Source: Kovacikia minuta CCNUW1
GTDB lineage: Bacteria > Cyanobacteriota > Cyanobacteriia > Leptolyngbyales > Leptolyngbyaceae
Assembly (NCBI RefSeq): GCF_020091585.1
Contig: NZ_CP083583.1
Location: 124,001-188,000, forward strand
DNA length: 64,000 nt
Direction of reading: 5' to 3'
Numbering within the stretch: the stretch's first letter is position 1; each line of letters opens with the position of its first letter. The position numbers and the translations under genes are program-made. The notes under the pieces were generated by a model. The model worked only from the letters and a program-made list of their open reading frames with translations, had not been told where the DNA came from and did not search any database. Positions 10,695 to 19,684 of the stretch are shown here, piece after piece.

Positions 10695-11027
10695 CACCTG
10701 CAACTTTGCACAGTATCTACAGGTTAGCGATTTTATTTCATTCTTGTTCCTAAGGAAGGTCCGGATTGCATTGCCGAGCAGCAGTGCCATAAACGCGATT
10801 TTACATCTTGCCGCCGTCTCAGCAACCGGATTTCTCACCCTTGCCTCAACCTGAAACTCCTGATTTTCCGTTCAGCAACCCGGTTTTTCAAGGTTTGTTG
10901 AGAATGGTGCAAGCTTTCAGCGATCGACGGGAAAATCTCGGTTGGGTCGAGGATGGAGAAATCAGGAAACCAGCTATCTGATTGTTTAGATCGCTTGTAC
11001 TATTAAAGTAACGAGCTGGGATGACCG
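10695..11027. other. Intergenic gap between the IS110 transposase and topA
   Basis: No gene is supported here. It contains the right flank of the IS110 element and fragments of the AACCCGGTTTTTC-type repeat (about 10875-10895). No clear promoter or terminator could be assigned. Confidence 0.5.
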
Positions 11028-13259
11028 ATGGTAAACCTGTTGTTGATTGAAAGCCCCGGTAAGTCCAAAAAACTGAGTCAGATTTTAGGATCGGGTTGGA
11101 TTGTGAAAGCCAGCATGGGGCACGTGCGAGAACTGGCAAATGACGGCGAAGATGCCCTGGGTTTTGACCTGCTCGATCGCCGCATCGAGTGTCGCTATGA
11201 ACCGAGGGGCGCAAAAGGAAAGAAGGTGCTATCAGACCTGCGGCAAGCTGTAAAACAAGCCGATGCAGTCTACATTGCCACTGACCCCGATCGGGAAGGC
11301 GAAACCATTGGCTGGCATTTGCAACAGGAATTACGGTTGAAGAATCCACGCCGAGTCGTCTACAGCGAAATTACCTCCCAAGCTGTGAAAGCCGCGATCG
11401 CCCAACCGCGATCGTTGGATCAGTCCCTCATCGCTGCCGGACGGGCACGGGATTGTCTCGACAAGTTAGTGGGCTACAAGGGCAGTAAGCATGTGGTCTG
11501 GCGACTTAACATTGGCGCAAAATCAATGGGGCGGGTACAGAGTGCAACGCTGCATTTGCTGAGCCTGCGGGAGAAGGAAATTCAGGCGTTCAAGCCCCAG
11601 GATTATTGGAGCGTGTGGGTCGAGTATCAGGAAGGGTTTAAGGCATTCTACCGGGCCAAACTAAAGGCACCGGGTTCCAATTCGGCCCCAACTGGAGAAC
11701 CCCCCGATGATGCAACGGATGGCAAGGAAAGCCAGGAATCGGATCGGGTGACCAGCCAAGCAGAGGCAGATCGACTGGTGGCGATCGCCCGTGCCAACCC
11801 CCATCAGGTCGTCAGCGTGGAAGGCAAAACTAGCCAGCAATCCCCCCCGCCCCCCTTTATCACCTCCAGTTTGCAGCAAGCTGCCGGGGCTAAACTACGC
11901 TTTAGCCCCGATAAAACCATGAAAGTCGCGCAGTCGCTTTATGAAGCGGGTCACATCACCTATATGCGAACCGATTCGGTGGCTCTTGCCGAACCCTTTC
12001 GTGCCGCTGTCCGCCGCTATCTGGAGCAGTATGACCCCTCGAATGTGCCCAACCGGACCACCCACCATCGGGCAGTCAAAGGGGCACAGGAAGCCCACGA
12101 GGCAATTCGTCCAACGGATGTGCTGCGATCGCCCACCGCTTTAGCAACTCAAGTTAGTCCGGATGCAGCCAAATTGTACGAGCTAATCTGGAATCGAGCG
12201 GTTGCGAGCCAGTGTTGCCCTGCCCGATTACGGAAAACGCGTGTAGTCACCCGTTCTGAGGCAGCACACTGGGAAGCAAAAGGACAGGTGGTGGAATTCC
12301 CTGGCTATACCCGCTACTGGAATAACCTGAGTGCTGACACTCAACTGCCTGCCTTGCAACGGGGGCAGCCCCTCACCTTAAAACAAGCCGCTGCGGACAA
12401 AAAACAAACCCAACCGCCCCCTCGCTATACGGAACCCAAACTGGTGCAGTTGATGGAGCGCAGGGGCATTGGGCGACCCAGTACCTACGCTCCGACCATC
12501 AAGACGCTGAAGGAGCGGGAGTATGTACAGGTCGAGAAAGGTAAGCTCCAACCAACGGGGCTAGGGATGGAACTGGATGGGGCACTGGAAAAGCTACTGC
12601 CAGACTTGATCCAGCCAGAATTTACTGCCCAGATGGAATTGGCGCTGGATACGATCGCCCAGGGACAGCAGGACTGGCAGGAATATTTGACCCATTGGCA
12701 CTGCACCTATTTTGCACCAGCGCTGGAGAAGGCGGGTCAGGTTTTGAAATCGAGTGGTGCGCAGGTTTTGAAATCGAATGGTACTCATCAGGTTGGGAGC
12801 CTGAATGGTGCGCAAGGTTTGCAGGGAACCGTGGCGCGATCGTCCGACTCCCCCACACCCAGGACCCAGGCAACGGTCACAAAAACAGCCTGTCCTAAAT
12901 GCGGAGGGGCAATGCACAAAATTCCATCTAAATCCAAAAAGCTGAAGGCAAATCATTTTCTGAAATGTGCAGCGGCAGGCTGCGATACGGTCATGTTCTG
13001 GAATCCCCAGGGGAAGCGGTATGAAATGCCCTATGCCCAACGCACCCCTGACCCAGAAGCGTTTACCGATCTGCCCTGCCCAGTTTGTGGAGCGTTGCTG
13101 GAACGCTACACCTACACAAAGGAGGGCAAGGAAAAGGTGATGTTGCGCTGTTCGCTACTGGAGAATCGCCGCAGCAAGTGCAAAGAAGTCGCATTCTTTG
13201 AAGGGCGAGATGGCTTTTGGTCGCCGAAATTTGGCGTGCTAGAAGGCGTTAGAATTTGA
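11028..13259 (+). CDS. topA: Type IA DNA topoisomerase (topoisomerase I)
   Basis: Relaxes negative supercoils by a transient 5'-phosphotyrosyl break in one strand. The 743-residue protein opens with the TOPRIM domain (LLIESPGKSKKL, then DPDREGETIGWHL). The catalytic tyrosine is Tyr312 in GHITYMRTDSVAL. The gate segment PSTYAPTIKTLKEREYV is present. The C-terminus carries two zinc-ribbon-like Cys clusters (CPKCGG...CAAAGC near residue 625 and CPVCG...CSLL...C near residue 684). Between the catalytic core and the ribbons is a tandem-repeat linker encoded by repeated CAGGTTTTGAAATCGA units at about 12738-12830. At ~740 residues it is shorter than the usual cyanobacterial TopA, so it may be a second copy in the genome. 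Confidence 0.9.
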   Translation: MVNLLLIESPGKSKKLSQILGSGWIVKASMGHVRELANDGEDALGFDLLDRRIECRYEPRGAKGKKVLSDLRQAVKQADAVYIATDPDREGETIGWHLQQELRLKNPRRVVYSEITSQAVKAAIAQPRSLDQSLIAAGRARDCLDKLVGYKGSKHVVWRLNIGAKSMGRVQSATLHLLSLREKEIQAFKPQDYWSVWVEYQEGFKAFYRAKLKAPGSNSAPTGEPPDDATDGKESQESDRVTSQAEADRLVAIARANPHQVVSVEGKTSQQSPPPPFITSSLQQAAGAKLRFSPDKTMKVAQSLYEAGHITYMRTDSVALAEPFRAAVRRYLEQYDPSNVPNRTTHHRAVKGAQEAHEAIRPTDVLRSPTALATQVSPDAAKLYELIWNRAVASQCCPARLRKTRVVTRSEAAHWEAKGQVVEFPGYTRYWNNLSADTQLPALQRGQPLTLKQAAADKKQTQPPPRYTEPKLVQLMERRGIGRPSTYAPTIKTLKEREYVQVEKGKLQPTGLGMELDGALEKLLPDLIQPEFTAQMELALDTIAQGQQDWQEYLTHWHCTYFAPALEKAGQVLKSSGAQVLKSNGTHQVGSLNGAQGLQGTVARSSDSPTPRTQATVTKTACPKCGGAMHKIPSKSKKLKANHFLKCAAAGCDTVMFWNPQGKRYEMPYAQRTPDPEAFTDLPCPVCGALLERYTYTKEGKEKVMLRCSLLENRRSKCKEVAFFEGRDGFWSPKFGVLEGVRI

Positions 13260-13421
13260 GTAAATACCTAAATGCTTTAGTCCTGTGTGAGGCTGAACGA
13301 CGGTGATCGTACTTAACAATCACCTGAATCGCTGATTTGAGGCTCCGCTATTATATGACATATTATATTCTGTGCAGGATTACTATCTCTATCAAGAATA
13401 TGTATTTCAAAAGGACTCATA

Positions 13422-14963
13422 ATGCTGACACGGCTAAAGGTTTCTGGCTTTAAGAATCTTGTTGATGTAGATGTTCGCTTTGGAGCATTTACCTGCATTG
13501 CCGGGGCAAACGGTGTTGGTAAATCTAACCTTTTTGATGCAATTAGATTTTTAAGTGCATTAGCAGATTTGCCTTTAATCGAAGCTGCTTTATCTGTTCG
13601 AGATGAAGCAGGTAAAACAGGTGATGTACGAAGTTTATTTCATCGTGTAGGCGAAACCTACGATGATCAAATGTCCTTTGAAGCAGAAATGATTGTTCCA
13701 GCCGAAGGCATTGACGATTTAGGACAAAAAGCCAAAGCACGCATTACGTTTTTACGATACACCATTCAACTTAACTATCGTGCTGATAACAGCTTGCGTT
13801 CGTTGGGAGCTTTAGAAATTCTTAAAGAAGAATTAGTTCATATTAACCTTGGAGATGCATCTAAATATTTATTGTTTCTCAACAAACCTGCTTGGCGAAA
13901 AACAGCCGTAAGAGGAGATCGTAGAGTACCTCCTTTTATTTCTACAGAAGGTGAGGGGGCTAATAGAGTAATCAAGCTCCACCAAGATGGTGGGAGTAGT
14001 GGAAGACCTTTAGCTCGGTCAGCTATTAATCTCCCTCGAACAGTATTATCGGTTACTAATGCCGCTGAAAGCCCGACGGCTTTGATGGCTAGACGGGAAA
14101 TGCAGTCTTGGCAATTGCTTCAGCTAGAACCATCTTCTTTAAGACAACCTGATGAATTCACTGCTTCCACTAAACTGGAAACGGATGGATCTCATTTGGC
14201 AGCAACTCTCTATCATCTTGCAAGATTAGAGAGACAAAAAAATGGACAATCTGATGGTGAAGTAGACAACCAGGTCTATTACGAGGTTGCAAACCGTTTA
14301 GCAAGCTTGATTGATGATGTGGATAAAGTTTGGGTTGATCGGGATAATCGACGTGAACTTCTTACTTTGATGGTCACAAGTCGAGATGGAACATCCCACC
14401 CAGCTAAGGCACTTTCAGACGGAACAATGCGATTCTTAGCGCTAGCAGTGCTTGAGCTAGATCCAGAAGCTCAAGGTCTTCTATGTCTTGAAGAGCCAGA
14501 AAATGGTATTCATCCAGAGCGAATCCCGAAGATTCTTCAACTGCTTCAAGATATCGCTACTGATACCGATGAATCTATTGGATTGGATAATCCTTTGCGC
14601 CAGGTGATTATTAACACTCATTCACCAGCAGTGGTTATGCAGGTACCTGAAGATAGCCTTTTAGTGGCTGAATTGAAAGAAACAGTACGCTTAGGTCAGC
14701 GCTTTAAGCGGGTTTGTTTTGGACACTTACCTAATACTTGGCGACAACTTAAAGATCCAGATTCTAATAATGTGAATGTTGTCTCAAAAGGTAAACTTCT
14801 TGCGTATCTTAATCCCGTTTCTAGTCATGATTCAGAGTCTGATGACTATGGAGATATTACACATTATCAGAGGACTAAGGCTGGGAAATCTAAGAAGCGT
14901 CGAGTTGTGGACAGGGAAGATCTTCAACTCTTACTTCCAGGTTTCTCTAGCGAACACCCATGA
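13422..14963 (+). CDS. ABC/OLD-like AAA-family ATPase, candidate defence component
   Basis: A 513-residue ATPase of the RecF/OLD-like AAA_15/AAA_21 type. Visible motifs are Walker A GANGVGKSN with Lys34, signature-like ALSDGTMRFLALAVL (about residues 335-349), Walker B GLLCLEEPENGIHPERI and the switch histidine in INTHSPAVV. No nuclease domain is fused after the ATPase; the C-terminal ~80 residues are charged. The stop codon overlaps the next start as ATGA, so the two genes are coupled. AAGGA lies six bases before the ATG. The pair is AT-rich with codon use unlike its neighbours and has no GCGATCGC site, whereas flanking genes are rich in it, which suggests recent acquisition. Such ATPases occur in many phage-defence pairs; the specific system is not identified. 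Confidence 0.8.
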   Translation: MLTRLKVSGFKNLVDVDVRFGAFTCIAGANGVGKSNLFDAIRFLSALADLPLIEAALSVRDEAGKTGDVRSLFHRVGETYDDQMSFEAEMIVPAEGIDDLGQKAKARITFLRYTIQLNYRADNSLRSLGALEILKEELVHINLGDASKYLLFLNKPAWRKTAVRGDRRVPPFISTEGEGANRVIKLHQDGGSSGRPLARSAINLPRTVLSVTNAAESPTALMARREMQSWQLLQLEPSSLRQPDEFTASTKLETDGSHLAATLYHLARLERQKNGQSDGEVDNQVYYEVANRLASLIDDVDKVWVDRDNRRELLTLMVTSRDGTSHPAKALSDGTMRFLALAVLELDPEAQGLLCLEEPENGIHPERIPKILQLLQDIATDTDESIGLDNPLRQVIINTHSPAVVMQVPEDSLLVAELKETVRLGQRFKRVCFGHLPNTWRQLKDPDSNNVNVVSKGKLLAYLNPVSSHDSESDDYGDITHYQRTKAGKSKKRRVVDREDLQLLLPGFSSEHP

Positions 14964-15607
14964 CAGAACTTCGTTATACTTTGCTTTCTGATGGTAGTTC
15001 AGATAGGGCACTTCTTCCTATCCTAAATTGGTTATTACAAACCCACCTTAATAACTGGGCTATTCAATCTCAATGGGCAGATCTTCGTCGCCTAGACAAA
15101 TCACTAAGAAATACATTGGGAAAGCGAATTCAATTAAGCGTGGAGTTATACCCGTGCGAACTTCTATTTATTCACCGTGATGCGGAAAGAGATTCGCATA
15201 CTGCTCGCGTAAATGAAATTCGCACAGCCGTCACACAGGTTGATTCTCTTGCTTCAACGCCAGTAGTTTGTGTTGTGCCAGTTCGTATGACAGAAGCATG
15301 GCTGCTGTTTGACATTGTTGCCTTGCGTAAAGCTGCATCAAACCCAAATGGAGATGTTGTGCTACAACTTCCAGATATCAGGAGGCTTGAGCATGAACCT
15401 GATCCTAAAGAAATACTTCATGGGCTTCTTCGCACAGCGAGTGAGCTCTCGTCAAGGCGGCTCAAACGGTTTTCAGCGAGTGATTGCACTCATCGAGTTT
15501 CAGAACTCATTCATGACTTTAGCCCATTACGTGCTCTAAATGCTTTCGCAGCTTTGGAATCTGAGTTGGAAGATGTTATCGAGGAACAAGGATGGAGATC
15601 TACTTAG
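14960..15607 (+). CDS. DUF4276/TOPRIM-like partner of the ATPase
   Basis: A 215-residue protein coupled to the ATPase by a 4-base ATGA overlap. The start LLSDGSSDRALLPILNWLL resembles the first motif of DUF4276/TOPRIM-like partner proteins (usually an EG-x-SE/TE pattern), here with Asp in place of the usual Glu. CELLFIHRDAERDSH matches the acidic second motif, and VPVRMTEAWLLFDIVALR the third. By analogy with OLD-type and other ATPase-plus-TOPRIM pairs it would be the nuclease or effector controlled by the ATPase. Family placement comes from motif resemblance only and the altered first motif leaves catalytic activity uncertain. Confidence 0.6.
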   Translation: MTELRYTLLSDGSSDRALLPILNWLLQTHLNNWAIQSQWADLRRLDKSLRNTLGKRIQLSVELYPCELLFIHRDAERDSHTARVNEIRTAVTQVDSLASTPVVCVVPVRMTEAWLLFDIVALRKAASNPNGDVVLQLPDIRRLEHEPDPKEILHGLLRTASELSSRRLKRFSASDCTHRVSELIHDFSPLRALNAFAALESELEDVIEEQGWRST

Positions 15608-15835
15608 CAGATCGATCGATTCGCCCCTTCTCCCGCAACCAATCCCAAAACAATGGAGCGCGATGCAATCTAAATGGATGGCATTGCAATAGAACTGTCT
15701 CTATCGACAATGTTCTGTGATAGAGCAAGTTCAAATGTGCAGCCGATACATTCAAGGGCGATCGCGTTGCATCTGTATTAAGCCGCTATCCGGCAGGGGT
15801 TTTATAATGCAGAGGATAATTGAGGGCATTGCATC

Positions 15836-16213
15836 ATGGCACAAGTACAAGTACAAGAAGATCCAGATCGGGAAGAGCGGATTACGATGGAGGCGATCGT
15901 CGATGCCTATGGTTCTGAAGAGCAGGCAATGGGGTGGTATTACTACCTTGACGACAAAATTACGTTTCCATTTCAAGCCAAGTGTATTCAAGCGAGAAAA
16001 GTGTCACCCTTGAAGCTGGGAGAAGTTGTAGAAGTCACAGCAATGGCTCCTGCGGATGATTGCGAGCGAGAGATGTTTGTTTTGATCCGTTGGGTGGATC
16101 GAGAACTGGCAGTGCCTTTAGTCCAGCTTGAGGGAATTGATGTCGATGATGAAACAGAAGAAGCGATCGCAGATTGGCACTACTGGATGGCACGTGGTTA
16201 TGAACTTGGTTAA
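15836..16213 (+). CDS. CcbP-type calcium-binding protein
   Basis: A 125-residue acidic cytosolic protein matching the cyanobacterial Calci_bind_CcbP family. Characteristic segments are ERITMEAIVDAYGSEEQAMGWYYYLDD, FPFQAKCIQARKVSPLKLGE, MFVLIRWVDRELAVPL and TEEAIADWHYWMARGYE. In Anabaena the founding member binds Ca2+ and influences heterocyst development; family members occur in many cyanobacteria without heterocysts, so that role should not be assumed here. The clustered Asp/Glu residues are consistent with Ca2+ binding. It stands alone between the defence-like pair and a MITE. Confidence 0.82.
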   Translation: MAQVQVQEDPDREERITMEAIVDAYGSEEQAMGWYYYLDDKITFPFQAKCIQARKVSPLKLGEVVEVTAMAPADDCEREMFVLIRWVDRELAVPLVQLEGIDVDDETEEAIADWHYWMARGYELG

Positions 16214-16217
16214 CAAT

Positions 16218-16382
16218 ATTAACCCGGCAACCTTTGTTCATACAGATTTAGAAGTGACAAGGTGATTGCGTAGGGTGTGTTAGGCAGCGCCGTAACGCAC
16301 CATCCACGGTTGTTTCGATGCGTTACGCTGGCGCTAACAGCATCCTACGCGGGAATGCCAGATCTTTTATTGCCAGGTTAAT
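16218..16382. repeat. 165-bp MITE, copy B2
   Basis: Ends ATTAACCCGGCAA and TTGCCAGGTTAAT form 13-bp imperfect terminal inverted repeats. Inside are long inverted arms around GTAACGCACC and GCGTTACGC. Exactly the same length as copy B3. It fills the gap between CcbP and the UPF0175 gene. Confidence 0.75.
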
Positions 16383-16402
16383 AGATCGATTGAGGGCAAC
16401 TG

Positions 16403-16669
16403 ATGATGCAAATTACGATCGAACTTCCTGATAGCATCGCCAATCAACTCCAATCTGGCAACATTTCCCGTCGAGTTCTGGAACTGATTGCGGCTGATTA
16501 CTACCGTCAGGGGCGAATTGGAGCGGCTGAAGTCCGGCGAATGCTCAACTTCTCCTCACGCTGGGAAACCTACGACTTTCTCAAGCGTGAAAAAGCCTAC
16601 TTGCCCTATATCCAAGATGAACTGAACCAGGATATCCAAAATATTCGCAGAGTTCTAGCGCTTTACTAG
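16403..16669 (+). CDS. UPF0175 family protein (antitoxin-like)
   Basis: An 88-residue protein matching the small UPF0175 family: N-terminal ITIELPDSIANQLQSGNISRRVLELIAADYY and helix-rich GAAEVRRMLNFSSRWETYDFLKREK. UPF0175 proteins are usually antitoxin-like partners encoded next to a PIN-like (DUF3368) toxin. No such gene follows; instead a 21-bp repeat array begins 52 bases downstream. The start may be ATG 16403 or the adjacent ATG 16406. The protein could be an orphan antitoxin, a DNA-binding regulator, or a relic. Confidence 0.72.
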   Translation: MMQITIELPDSIANQLQSGNISRRVLELIAADYYRQGRIGAAEVRRMLNFSSRWETYDFLKREKAYLPYIQDELNQDIQNIRRVLALY

Positions 16670-16721
16670 CAAGATTGTCATCGCATAATGCGAGATCGGC
16701 ATACTACCGAGCAACACTTTT

Positions 16722-17057
16722 GCGTTACCAGGTGTGGTCAGTATGTTACGAAGTAACCTTAGCGCATTACGAAGTAACCTTGGCGCGTTACCAGGTGTGG
16801 TCAGCATGTTACGAAGTAACCTTAGCGCATTACGAAGTAACCTTAGCGCGTTACCAGGTGTGGTCAGCATGTTACGAAGTAACCTTGGCGCATTACCAGG
16901 TAACATCATCGCGTTACCAGGTGTGGTTAGTGTGTTACCAGGTAATATCGTCGCGTTACTAGGTGTGGTCAGTATGTTACGAAGTAACCTTGGCGCAATA
17001 CGAAGCAACACCGTCGTGTTACCAAGTAACATCGTCGCATTACTCAGTAATATTGCA
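16722..17057. repeat. Array of sixteen contiguous 21-bp units with GTTAC-n3-GTAAC dyads
   Basis: Sixteen head-to-tail 21-bp units cover exactly 336 bp. Many carry the dyad GTTACGAAGTAAC or TTACCAGGTAAC. Three unit types repeat as an A-B-C block of 63 bp (16722, 16785, 16848), with more diverged units after 16890. Because 21 is a multiple of three, frames stay open on both strands (heptapeptides such as ALRSNLS), but no credible start or protein context supports translation. Two helical turns separate successive dyads. There are no unique spacers, so this is not a CRISPR array. Possible roles are a protein-binding array, an iteron-like or segregation site, or an amplified STRR. Confidence 0.85.
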
Positions 17058-17087
17058 ATCTTTCTTTATACGGTCACGATGCTATCA

Positions 17088-17187
17088 ATACCACATTAAA
17101 TCGTCTTCGTGGCATATCAATATCCTGATAAGGGCGTTTGGCCAAACGCCCCTACCAGATCTGTCGCGTTTTCGATCAAATTGGTAT
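17088..17187. repeat. Dispersed palindromic repeat, family A (copy 3)
   Basis: Bounded by ATACC and GGTAT, with the same GGCGTTTGGCCAAACGCC core (17133-17150) as copy 1 and the same CGTCTTCGTGGCA and CTGTCGCGTTTTC arms. The remaining bases up to recD2 (17188-17401) show nothing recognisable. Confidence 0.75.
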
Positions 17188-17401
17188 AACAAACATCGTT
17201 GCATTTGCAATAAAATGTGCCATCGGGTCAACTAAGATATTAATTGACTGTAGAGTATTATCCTGAGCCAACGATTTGCCTCGCTGCTTGCCGACTGTTG
17301 GTAGCTTTTCCTGTTTCCAAAATCTCCGAATTTTGAAACCGTTCAAGGTCTGAAGCAGTCGATATATAATACGAGTGTCCTAATCAGCTAACGCAACTGA
17401 G

Positions 17402-19636
17402 TTGAACTCGTCGAGCCAGAAACCGGGAACCTATCACGCGCCTCCTGTGGAAGCGCTGCAAGGCGTGGTCGAACGGCTCACCTATCATTCCGAAGAATCT
17501 GGCTACACGGTTGCCCGCCTCAAAGCGCCCCGCACCAACGAACTGATTACGATTACGGGAAACTTTGCCAATATCCAGGCAGGGCAAACTCTACAATTAC
17601 AAGGCACGTGGAAAGATCACCCCAAATTTGGTGCCCAATTTCAGGTCACACAATATCGGGAGACCAAACCCGCTACCATCACCGGCATCCAGAAATATTT
17701 GGGCAGTGGGTTGATTAAAGGCGTCGGCCCCGTCACGGCTAAACGGATTGTGGCTCATTTTGGCGTGGAAACCCTGGACATCATTGAACACCAGATTGAA
17801 CGGCTGATAGAAGTTCCCGGCATTGCCCAGAAGCGGGTTAAGCTGATTCAGGCCGCATGGGTAACCCAAAAAGCCATCAAAGAAGTGATGTTGTTTCTGC
17901 AAAGTCACGGTGTTTCCACCACCTATGCCGTCAAGATTTACAAGCAATATGGGGATGCGGCGATCGAAACCGTCAGCCATAACCCCTACCAGCTTGCAAC
18001 CGATGTCTATGGCATTGGGTTTGTAACCGCTGATGCGATCGCGCGCAATCTCGGTATCGCTCCCGCTTCCGAGTTCCGTTACCGCAGTGGGATTTTGCAT
18101 GTGTTGGGTGAAGCTTCTGAAGACGGGCACTGTTTCTTGCCCGCCAATGAGTTAGTCGAACGAGTGGTCAAACGGCTGGAGATTGCGGATCATCGCCCTG
18201 ACCCAGAACGGGTGACGGGGTTAATTGAGCAAATGGTAGTCGATGGGGAATTGGTCAAGACAGAAGCACCCATTGCCGAGCTGAAGCAGTATGGCTATTA
18301 TGCTCCTCCCTTTTTTGGAGCCGAAAAAAAGCTGGCAGAACGGTTACAACAGCTTTTAAAACAGCCGCTAGAAGTAGACTTGCCCCGTGTCCAACGCTGG
18401 ATTGAGCGGTTTGTGGAAAAGACTGGAACTCCCCTGTCTGAACAGCAACGCCATGCGGTTGAAATGGCAGCCAGCCGACGAGTCCTGATTCTGACGGGGG
18501 GACCTGGAACCGGAAAGACCTTTTGTACCCGCACGATCGTTGCCCTTTGGAAAGCGATGGGGAAATCGATCGCCCTCGCTTCTCCAACGGGGCGGGCATC
18601 CCAACGGTTGAGTGAGATGACCCGGCAGGAGGCTAAAACCGTCCATCGCCTGCTGGAGTTTGACCCCAAAACCATGAAATTCAAGCGGGATGAGGAAAAT
18701 CCCATTCCAGCGCAGGCGATCGTGGTCGATGAAGCCTCCATGCTGGATCTGTTTCTGGCAAATTCCTTGGTCAAAGCGATCGGACTCGATGCCCAATTGC
18801 TGTTTGTTGGCGATACGGATCAATTGCCCAGCGTGGGACCGGGGTCAGTGTTACAGGATCTCATTGCCTCTGGACAAGTGCCCGTAGTACGGTTAACTCA
18901 GGTATTTCGGCAGGCGCAAGCCAGCCAGATTGTCAGCAATGCCCACCGCATCAATCAGGGGCAATTCCCTCAGTTAGAGCCAGTTTCCCACGCTCCCCGG
19001 TCGGATTGCCTGTGGTTGGGTGCGCCAGAACCAGCGCATGGAGTGCAAGCCATTCAGGAGCTAGTCACCGACTTCATTCCCCAATTGGGTATTGATTCTG
19101 CCAGGGATGTCCAGGTTCTCTGTCCGATGACACGGGGAGAGGTGGGTACCCGTAATCTCAACACGGTTTTGCAATGCCTGATCAATCCACCCAGTCCGAC
19201 AAAGGCTGAAATTGCCCGGGGCGGAATGACCCTACGAGTGGGCGATCGCATCATCCAGAAAGTGAATGACTACGATCGAGAAGTCTTTAATGGTGACCTG
19301 GGGAGTATCACTGCGATCGATGGGGAAGAGCAGGAGGTGATCGTTCAATTTGCCGAACGTTCCGTTACCTACGACTACGCTGACCTGAATGAAATTACAT
19401 TGGCATGGGCAGTGACCATTCATAAGTCTCAAGGCAGCGAATACCCGGTGGTAATTTTGCCCATTTATATGCAGCACTACTTAATGCTTTCGCGTAATCT
19501 GATTTATACAGGTTTAACCCGTGCCAAAAAATTGGCAATTTTAGTGGGTCCCCAGAAGGCAATCGGATTAGCTGTTCGGCAAATTAAGGATCAACACCGA
19601 TATACCCTGCTGGAGCACCGACTGCAAATGACATGA
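17402..19636 (+). CDS. recD2: ATP-dependent RecD2-like DNA helicase
   Basis: SF1B 5'-3' helicase of 744 residues, a usual RecD2 length. The N-terminal ~340 residues hold an OB-like and helix-hairpin-helix region (GSGLIKGVGPVTAKRIVAHFG, GIAQKRVKLIQAAW). The helicase core starts with Walker A LTGGPGTGKTFCTR (Lys372). Motif II-like VVDEASMLD, motif III GDTDQLPSVGPGSVLQDL, QVFRQ and the late motif AVTIHKSQGSEYPVVILP follow. There is no RecB/RecC context, which fits the stand-alone RecD2 class that acts in replication-fork and mismatch-related repair. The start is a TTG at 17402. An in-frame stop lies at 17381-17383 and no ATG occurs between, so TTG is the best choice. The next gene, cobN, is convergent. 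Confidence 0.9.
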   Translation: MNSSSQKPGTYHAPPVEALQGVVERLTYHSEESGYTVARLKAPRTNELITITGNFANIQAGQTLQLQGTWKDHPKFGAQFQVTQYRETKPATITGIQKYLGSGLIKGVGPVTAKRIVAHFGVETLDIIEHQIERLIEVPGIAQKRVKLIQAAWVTQKAIKEVMLFLQSHGVSTTYAVKIYKQYGDAAIETVSHNPYQLATDVYGIGFVTADAIARNLGIAPASEFRYRSGILHVLGEASEDGHCFLPANELVERVVKRLEIADHRPDPERVTGLIEQMVVDGELVKTEAPIAELKQYGYYAPPFFGAEKKLAERLQQLLKQPLEVDLPRVQRWIERFVEKTGTPLSEQQRHAVEMAASRRVLILTGGPGTGKTFCTRTIVALWKAMGKSIALASPTGRASQRLSEMTRQEAKTVHRLLEFDPKTMKFKRDEENPIPAQAIVVDEASMLDLFLANSLVKAIGLDAQLLFVGDTDQLPSVGPGSVLQDLIASGQVPVVRLTQVFRQAQASQIVSNAHRINQGQFPQLEPVSHAPRSDCLWLGAPEPAHGVQAIQELVTDFIPQLGIDSARDVQVLCPMTRGEVGTRNLNTVLQCLINPPSPTKAEIARGGMTLRVGDRIIQKVNDYDREVFNGDLGSITAIDGEEQEVIVQFAERSVTYDYADLNEITLAWAVTIHKSQGSEYPVVILPIYMQHYLMLSRNLIYTGLTRAKKLAILVGPQKAIGLAVRQIKDQHRYTLLEHRLQMT

Positions 19637-19684
19637 AATATGGCGTTAGAAAGGCAACGCAACCCAATCAAATCACACACGCCC

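Noticed and set aside
16722-17057. CRISPR array near the UPF0175 gene
   Set aside because: Units are contiguous, only 21 bp and related to each other, with no unique spacers between them.
16675-17099. Repeat proteins encoded by the 21-bp array on either strand
   Set aside because: Frames are open only because the unit length is a multiple of three; no ribosome-binding site, signal or family resemblance supports translation.
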